This document shows, piece by piece, positions 57,945-64,000 of a stretch of 64,000 nucleotides of DNA. Position 1 is the stretch's first letter, and each line of letters starts with the position of its first letter. This DNA is from Stenocarpella maydis (Eukaryota > Ascomycota > Sordariomycetes > Diaporthales > Diaporthaceae), in assembly GCA_002270565.1 (NCBI GenBank), contig NQMI01000039.1, positions 248,930 to 312,929 of the forward strand, given 5' to 3'. A program made the position numbers and the translations under genes. Under the pieces are notes generated by a model. That model made no database searches. It had not been told where the DNA came from and saw only the letters and a program-made list of their open reading frames with translations.

Positions 57945-60269
57945 TCACATCACCAGGCAGTTGTCTTCTTTCGTGTCGCTCTTAGTCTTCCTGAGGTTAT
58001 GCGCTTTTGCGGGCCCGACCTCCATCGGCTTCCCCCCGCTTGCTGCCGCCTGGATGGCATTGAGCCTTTGCCTGGCTCGGTCGTCCCCGGCATCTGCGGC
58101 TTTGACATACCAGACGTTCGCTTCGAGGATGTCTCTCCTGCAGCCGATGCCCATCTCGGTAAAGTAGCCGACCGCGTATTGCGCCTTTACGTAGCCTGAA
58201 AACACATGATCAGCATATTGATCGCAACCCGAGGAAATCTAACGCCAAACTGGCGGAATCAGCGCGAGGGTGGCTCGAGACTTACCCAGTTCAGCAGACC
58301 TGCGTGCCCATTCGCATGCCTCCTCCTCATCCTTCTCCAGGACAGGCTCCGCCCCGACCAGATACCAGGCGCAGAGACCCATCATGGCTGCCGCATGGCC
58401 TCGCTCAGCGGCACCGGTGTAGAAATGCACACTCAACGCGGGGTCCCGTGGGCACTGGAGCTTTCCGTGTTCGTAGGCATCGCCCATGCGATAGTTGGCT
58501 TCCGGGTGGCCGAGATCAGCAGCTTGCGTCAACAGCTCGGCGGCGTATCCTTCATCCTTGAAGATATCCTCGCCGTACCCCGTCTCGTAAAGGCAGCCCA
58601 GGTGATAAGGTGCGGCATTGTACATTGTGTCGGCTGACTCGGTCGCTAGCTTCAGCCATTTCAGACCCTCACGATAACGCTTCTCACCGAGATCGCCAGA
58701 CAAACAGGCCTTTCCGAGTCTCGTCATGGCTCCCGGGTGACGTTTAGAAGCAGCTGTTCGCAGGAACTGGACAGCCTTCGCCGGGTCTTTGCGACAACCC
58801 CACCCGAACTCATAACACAATCCGGTCCTATATGCAGACTCTGCATGACCATGCTTGGCTGCCAAGACAAACAGAGGAAAGGCTGAATTGTAGTCTTCCT
58901 TCCCCTTGCTGAAAAGTCCTGACGCATAGCCATCCGCGAGGTAGTATTGGGCAAAGGGGTACCCGGCGTTGGCAAGCTTTTGCAGGATAGCACGAGCTTC
59001 CCTCACTAGTTCATGCGGGCCAGATCCAGTCTCGTCCAAGAACGAGCCATCGCGACTGTGCCCCGACTTGGACGACGGTTTGGGAGGTTTTGTGACATCC
59101 AACCCCTGATCCTGTGCTGTTGATATCAAGAAGACCGCAAATGAATACTGTAGCGAAACGTCGTTCGTCTTTTTTACGTTCTGCCGGTACATGTCAAGCG
59201 TCTTCTGCGAACTCAGCAGAGAGGCATTAGATCCTACTACATTTCGCAGCTGAGAGTTGTCAATGGTGAGCGGCGCCGGGGCTGGCTGTGGGTAGGGCAC
59301 ATTGAGAAGCTCAGCGTATGTGGACTGGCGGTTGTCTGGTGACTTCCTCGCTGAATGTGCCGACGGCGCGCGCGGGCTTGTATTCCCATAGTATGCGGAC
59401 GATCGGCCGCGGTCAGAATGGACTGAGTATGTCGACTGCGGCCGAGGCATCGAACTTCTGCGCATGTTAGAGACGGGCGTCAGATGACGGTTAGCGGGCG
59501 CGCCGTTCTCCAAGAGGTCTGGAGTTGACGCTGCCCGCTGGTTCTGATCGTTTGAGGGTACTGTCGCCGGCACGAAAGGTTGGTGGTGGTACTGTAGCTG
59601 TGGAACAAGCTGAACCTGGCCGGGTTCCTCGGGCGCGGAGCCGACGGTAGAGGCATCTTCTGATTTCCTGCCTTGTTCATTGTCTAACGAGTTGGAGACT
59701 GAGCTTGCGCTTGTCACCACTGATGCACCGGTCGATGTGTGTGGGTTCGACAAGCTGGGCGTGGAGACGGAGGTATCGGTCTCCCGGCTGTGCCTATTAT
59801 CCTCGTGTTTCGTGGACGTCTGGGTAGCGCTGTTGCCCACTTCTGTTGGAGCCACACTGCCCCCGAAGTCCACGTCTAGTTGGAAGTCAAAGTCAGAACC
59901 GTGTGCCGGAGGATACGAGTCTAGCGAGGCCTCTCTTGCACGTCGTATGGTGCCCTCCGGCTGCGAGAACTCTATTTGTGGTTTTTGCGATGATGGTGCA
60001 GGTGGCTGTTGCTGGTAGTTTGGCTCTCCCGTCTCTATGGTCGCGGTGGAAGGTTGTGCCCAGTTGTCCTGTTGAAAGTTCATCTTGACTGGCGACACAG
60101 GCGACTGGCCCAGTCGCGAGCCTTCGGCCATGGGGATAGGAGGCAATGCCTTGCCATTTCCCGGGATGCTGCTGCGTTGTGGCGATGCCTGAGTGGTAGC
60201 AACAGGCTTCCTCTGGACGGGGCTCGAAGGACCAGAGACAGCCCTTGGTGACGTGTCGGCCGCAGCCAT
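57945..60269 (-). CDS. skt5: Chitin synthase activator Skt5/Chs4 (Sel1-repeat protein)
   Basis: Exons on the minus strand are 60269-58286 and 58195-57945, giving 744 aa; the 90-nt intron has GTAAGT and TTCAG. The N-terminal 330 residues are Ser/Pro/Gln-rich and disordered. Sel1-type TPR-like repeats follow from about 420 to 725, for example 'HGHAESAYRTGLCYEFGWG', 'PYHLGCLYETGYGEDIF', 'HPEANYRMGDAYEHGKL' and, across the intron, 'AQYAVGYFTEMGIGCRRD'. The protein ends in CLVM, a CaaX prenylation signal. In yeast, prenylated Skt5 localises and activates chitin synthase III at the bud neck; in filamentous fungi related proteins control a class IV chitin synthase. Without exon 2 the frame would end at a stop inside the intron and lose the CaaX box. 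Start ATG 60269. Confidence 0.94.
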
Positions 60270-63200
60270 TGCAAAGTGTCTGGATTTCTGTGACCTGAGA
60301 GCGTCCGCCTTGGACAGGTTTCCTCCTGGGGTAACTATCCCAGCTGGCGTCGCGGCAGCTGAGGTGGGCCAGCGAAGGGTTACGTATGGCGCAATACTAT
60401 TGCGACAACTGCTGGAGGCTCTGTCCTGACTGCATTGAAGTGCCTGAGGTCCTTTCTGCGCCGTTCAGTGGTTCCAGAACTGACGGCCGAGTGGAAGGGG
60501 CCTTTTGTCTATAACAGGGGTTGGGGTCGCGCCGTGGTTAGGAAGTTGTTGTTGTTGGGGGGGGGGCGGCAGGCAGACGTCGAGCTGGCGATTCAGGTGT
60601 CGTGAGGGGGGAGGCTTGCGCTCCTGGAGAAGGAGGTTCCTGAGATTGTTTGCTTGGAGTGAATGGCGCGGAAAGATGCTCCTATATGCAATGACAAAGA
60701 AAAGTCGACTCTGGCGGGACGATGGCACGGCAGGATTGAGTCCGTAATGCTGTTGGGGGCGCTGGGGGGAGCCGGGCGAGGCGAGGGCGAGGAAATGTGA
60801 GGCAGCGAGCGAGACAAGGAGACAGCAGGAGAGACGTCGGTTTCCGTCTCGCCTATTGTCAGGTCAGGTCAGGTCAGGTCAGGCCACGGGTTTTGAAGTT
60901 GCGATTCGATCCCGAGGCGAGGCGAGGACTGGGGGAGCCAGGCCACTTGTGAAGGCAGCGCAGGCCGACGACGACACTGGATGCGGTGGAAAGGTGCTGG
61001 GTATCAGAGAAGGCCAGAAGGAGTAGAATGAATGTGAGGTGTGCACTCATCTCACTGGACGTCGAGGTGACGGTGACACTGTTGGTTCTCTGGATTGCGA
61101 CCCCAAGAAGGGGTGCCCGGGTGGGCAGTACCTTTGGGGCCGTACTATAGTTCTGTGCAGTTCGAGTACCCCGTACTTGTGTTTATACCCACATACTAGG
61201 CATGCATTGCCTTGGGTACCTGGGTAGGTATGGACCCTACCTGCCGATGGGACAGGCGGCCTACCTAGCCGTTTTGGCCGTAGATCATTGCTCTAGCGGC
61301 TTCCTCATTACTGGGCCCAGGACAGTGTGCACCCCGCCCACAATGCACCGTGGCCCATCAAAGAGCAGCCCGCAGCCTGCCAGCCTGGGGCCACGCCAAA
61401 ATTAGTTACGGGGGTGCGTGGCTTCGTGCCTTCGCGCCTCGCGCCTGCACGAGTCTGCTCAGGTGTAGTGTGGCTAGCGCACCCAGGCTACCTAGGTACC
61501 TACCTGGGTACCTACTACTAGGCCCCAGACCCCGACTTCTGGGCCCCGGCCTATTCATTGTTCATCCTCACGGTTTCCAATGGAGCTGGCGCCCACGCAG
61601 CCCAGGAAGGCGGGAGAGGGCGGGCACACAGTCCGTGCCTCCAGTGCGTGCACCAACACCTTATATCATGCCCTCATGCGATGGAGACGCAAATAGACGT
61701 GCGGCTCAGTGGTCCCCAGCAATTCCTGCAGGCTCGGCCAACTTCCTTCCAAACCACCACGCCGACCTCGCCTGTCGCATCGGCCGCATCTATCGTCTCT
61801 TCTCTGGTGTGTCAGACGGGGCACAGAGCCCATGGCGGAGCGCGTGTTTGGCCCCTCTGCCGATCATGGTGCTGCTGCTGCAGTGTAACATCCAGAACAG
61901 GCGGGGAATGACAAACACGAATACGTATAGTATACGAGACGAGCAACCCAACAACCAGGGCCTAACACGATGGGACGCCCACCTGCCATCCGCAGAATCC
62001 AAACCCTGCCGGCTTAAGCCCACGTGCTCTCCGCTTTTTGAAGGGTATATACGACCGCGCAGCGTCAGTACCAGAGCATCGACATCCAAGGCTGCATGCA
62101 CACCGACGCTGCTCCACCATGTTTTGATCCCGCCTTTACCGCGTTACCAGCAACCGTTACAAGTATACATACATCAATGGGGCCTGGCGGCCTGAGCCCT
62201 GTGTTCATTAGCATCACACGTGTCAGACTTGCCAAACTGGGAGGTTTGAGCACGACACCAGGCACGACCCTGACGACACGATTGCTACCCGGCCTTGCGA
62301 ACAGACGGTGCACCACGGACGCTTTGGTCCCGGATGTTCAACTGTCGCCGCCCTGTCATGGGATGATTCATTCGAGCTACTGGAAATTTTTTACAGCCCG
62401 TGGTTTATTACCTAGCTGTCAGTTCGCCAGCGCCGTTACCACAGTTCGCGCCTCGATCTGGCCGGAGCGACATCCCTCAACCCCCAAGGTAACGTTCCGG
62501 GGGGCAGCTGCATCGGCCCTTTGCAGTGTGCAGAATCCGCAACTGTGTTGTGCACCGCGTGGTCCTCGGCAGACCATCTAGCCGGCAGCATTACTTAAGA
62601 TGCGGGCGAGATGAAAATATTCTTTTGAAGCATTGGGTGCGACTCTCTAATTTAATTTACCCCAAACGCGCCTCGCCTGCCTCATCTCTGCCCGAGTCCG
62701 ATCTGGCTACCACACCGGAAATGGGTATAGCGCGGCCGGTTGCAGGCACTGTGCGACCCGGCCCAGCCCTACAGGATGGGCAGAGGCTGTTGCTTCTCAG
62801 CACCAGTAATTCTCACTGCTGCTGAAGCCTCAAGAACTTGGGCTGCGAGGGCGCATAATAGACACACAGCACACCAAACTCGAGGCTCATAGAAATCGGA
62901 GAATTATCCCGTGTAGATCCCCCGGGCACACCTCAGGGTTGTGGACGCTGTTCTGACCCTGAGGGAAATTTGATGCGGAGCTGAGGAATCTGGGGAATTG
63001 CCAAGGTTCTCCCTCTCTCCACGGCCACCATTCCTGAATTGGAGATGCATCTCGCCAGCCAAAACGTTTCCTGTTCAGGCAGCAGCCGAACCACCCGAAA
63101 TTGTCGAATCGACGTCTGGGGAAGGCCCAATTAGTGTCCATGTTCGCGTCATGTGGCTAGCAGCAAGGTGCCATCCATTTTTCTTCCTGGGCAGGCTGCG

Positions 63201-64000
63201 CGGATAATAGGAGGTAGGCTGAACGAACATCAGCCGTCAGGCTGTCAGGCTGTCACAAAAAGGCCAACCCCCCTTTCACACTAGCGTCCTCGTATTGCTG
63301 CTGCCGACGGCAGCCAACCCGCACTATGAGAATTTTTTGAAGCCATTTTCTTCCATGGAATTGTGTCACAGTGCTTGAGGTTGACAGGCCAGACAGTACC
63401 GAGACGCCAGTGGACGAGCCCTTGGTCAGGGACCAGGCTGACAGGCAGGCTGGTACCTGCGAGGTTGCCGAAAGGAGATGCACATGTGCAGTTTCTGACC
63501 AGCCCTGTGGGAAATCTGACCCGGAACCTACCGGGTTCTCCAGTATTTGCGAGCCTCGTCGCCATGACGAATATCTGGTCACAAAATCTCTGCCATTCTC
63601 TTCTGAAATATCCTTGATTGGCCGTGCAGTAATAGAATTGGACCTGGCGCTCCCATGGCTGACCTGGTATATGAGCAAAAAGGCCAGACAATCTGCAGGC
63701 TCCCGTGAACTGGGAGACTCGGGGCAGCAGCACGCGCGGCAGGATGAGCCCCAAATAGATGCAAAACCTCTTCCCGTCAGCACCTCGACCTGCTTTGGGT
63801 CTCGCTCGACATCCTACTTCTTCCTCGGCTTCCCGATGCTATTCGAAGTCCGATTGTCGGTGGCTGCTGTATGGTCGACTTACGGAGTACGGATACCATG
63901 GAGCCTAAGAAATACTACAGACGTAGTCCATGCCTAGACACGCATGTGCCTGGTTTGCATCCTTGCGTCCTGATAAGACAGACGTGTACCGGTACGATCT
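60270..64000. other. Skt5 promoter and 3 kb without supported gene
   Basis: The first 700-800 bases are the likely Skt5 promoter and leader, with (GTCAG)5 at 60858-60882. TACCTAGGTA occurs at 61489-61498 inside a run of GGTACC-like steps. Frames further on, including both strands at 63250-63940, overlap each other and show no domain. Confidence 0.5.
60858..60882. repeat. (GTCAG)5 pentanucleotide repeat
   Basis: Five perfect tandem GTCAG units, about 590 bp upstream of the Skt5 start codon. Confidence 0.9.

Noticed and set aside
63253..63937. Overlapping frames of 176 (minus) and 188 (plus) codons at the window end
   Set aside because: They occupy the same bases on both strands, and neither shows a recognisable motif or intron signals.

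Overview
The window is nuclear DNA of a filamentous ascomycete, most likely a Sordariomycete. Genes are GC-rich and separated by 0.4-5 kb. Introns are mostly 53-110 nt with GTRNGT donors, CTAAC/CTGAC branch sites and YAG acceptors. Gene content is typical of Pezizomycotina: Skt5/Chs4, NAD kinase, an OPA3 homologue, an ELMO/CED-12 protein, a Polo kinase and a PTPA-type PP2A activator. Seventeen protein-coding genes can be supported; most needed splicing by eye, and exon joins are given in each entry. I see no functional tRNA or rRNA gene, no CRISPR array, no operon and no intact transposon.

Layout. 1-9.8 kb: 3' part of a fungal-specific protein (+), a GRF zinc-finger protein (-), an ELMO/CED-12 protein (-), an atypical short-chain dehydrogenase (+) and cytidine deaminase (+). 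9.8-14.7 kb: a gene-poor stretch with simple repeats and one ambiguous base. 14.7-26.5 kb: a Pro/Ser-rich protein (+), a secreted Ser/Thr-rich protein with a PAN-like end (+), a PP2A activator (-) divergent from exosome subunit Rrp46 (+), and an NAD kinase (+) with two probable leader introns. 28-37.9 kb: a homeobox factor (-), Polo kinase (-) divergent from OPA3 (+), and a three-exon unrecognised gene (+). 37.9-42.8 kb: a second gene-poor stretch with a CACGGATCA minisatellite. 42.8-60.3 kb: a small membrane protein (+), Rtc3/SBDS-like protein (-), RhoGEF (-), Nas2 proteasome chaperone (+), Ran GTPase (-) and Skt5 (-). 60.3-64 kb: no supported gene.

The genes do not form a biosynthetic cluster or a single pathway. 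Several have related roles in growth and division: ELMO and RhoGEF in small-GTPase signalling, Skt5 in chitin synthesis, Polo kinase, the PP2A activator and a Yox1-like homeodomain protein in the cell cycle, and Ran in nuclear transport. This is ordinary conserved fungal synteny rather than a dedicated system.

The points most worth a second look are: two introns that are stop-free and a multiple of three, in the homeobox and Polo genes, so that retention would add internal peptide; an SDR whose YxxxK lysine is replaced by threonine; a degenerate PIP-box-like motif in the GRF protein; spliced coding-like traces without a recognisable gene near 46.2-47.1 kb; and four perfect copies of the palindrome TACCTAGGTA, all intergenic.
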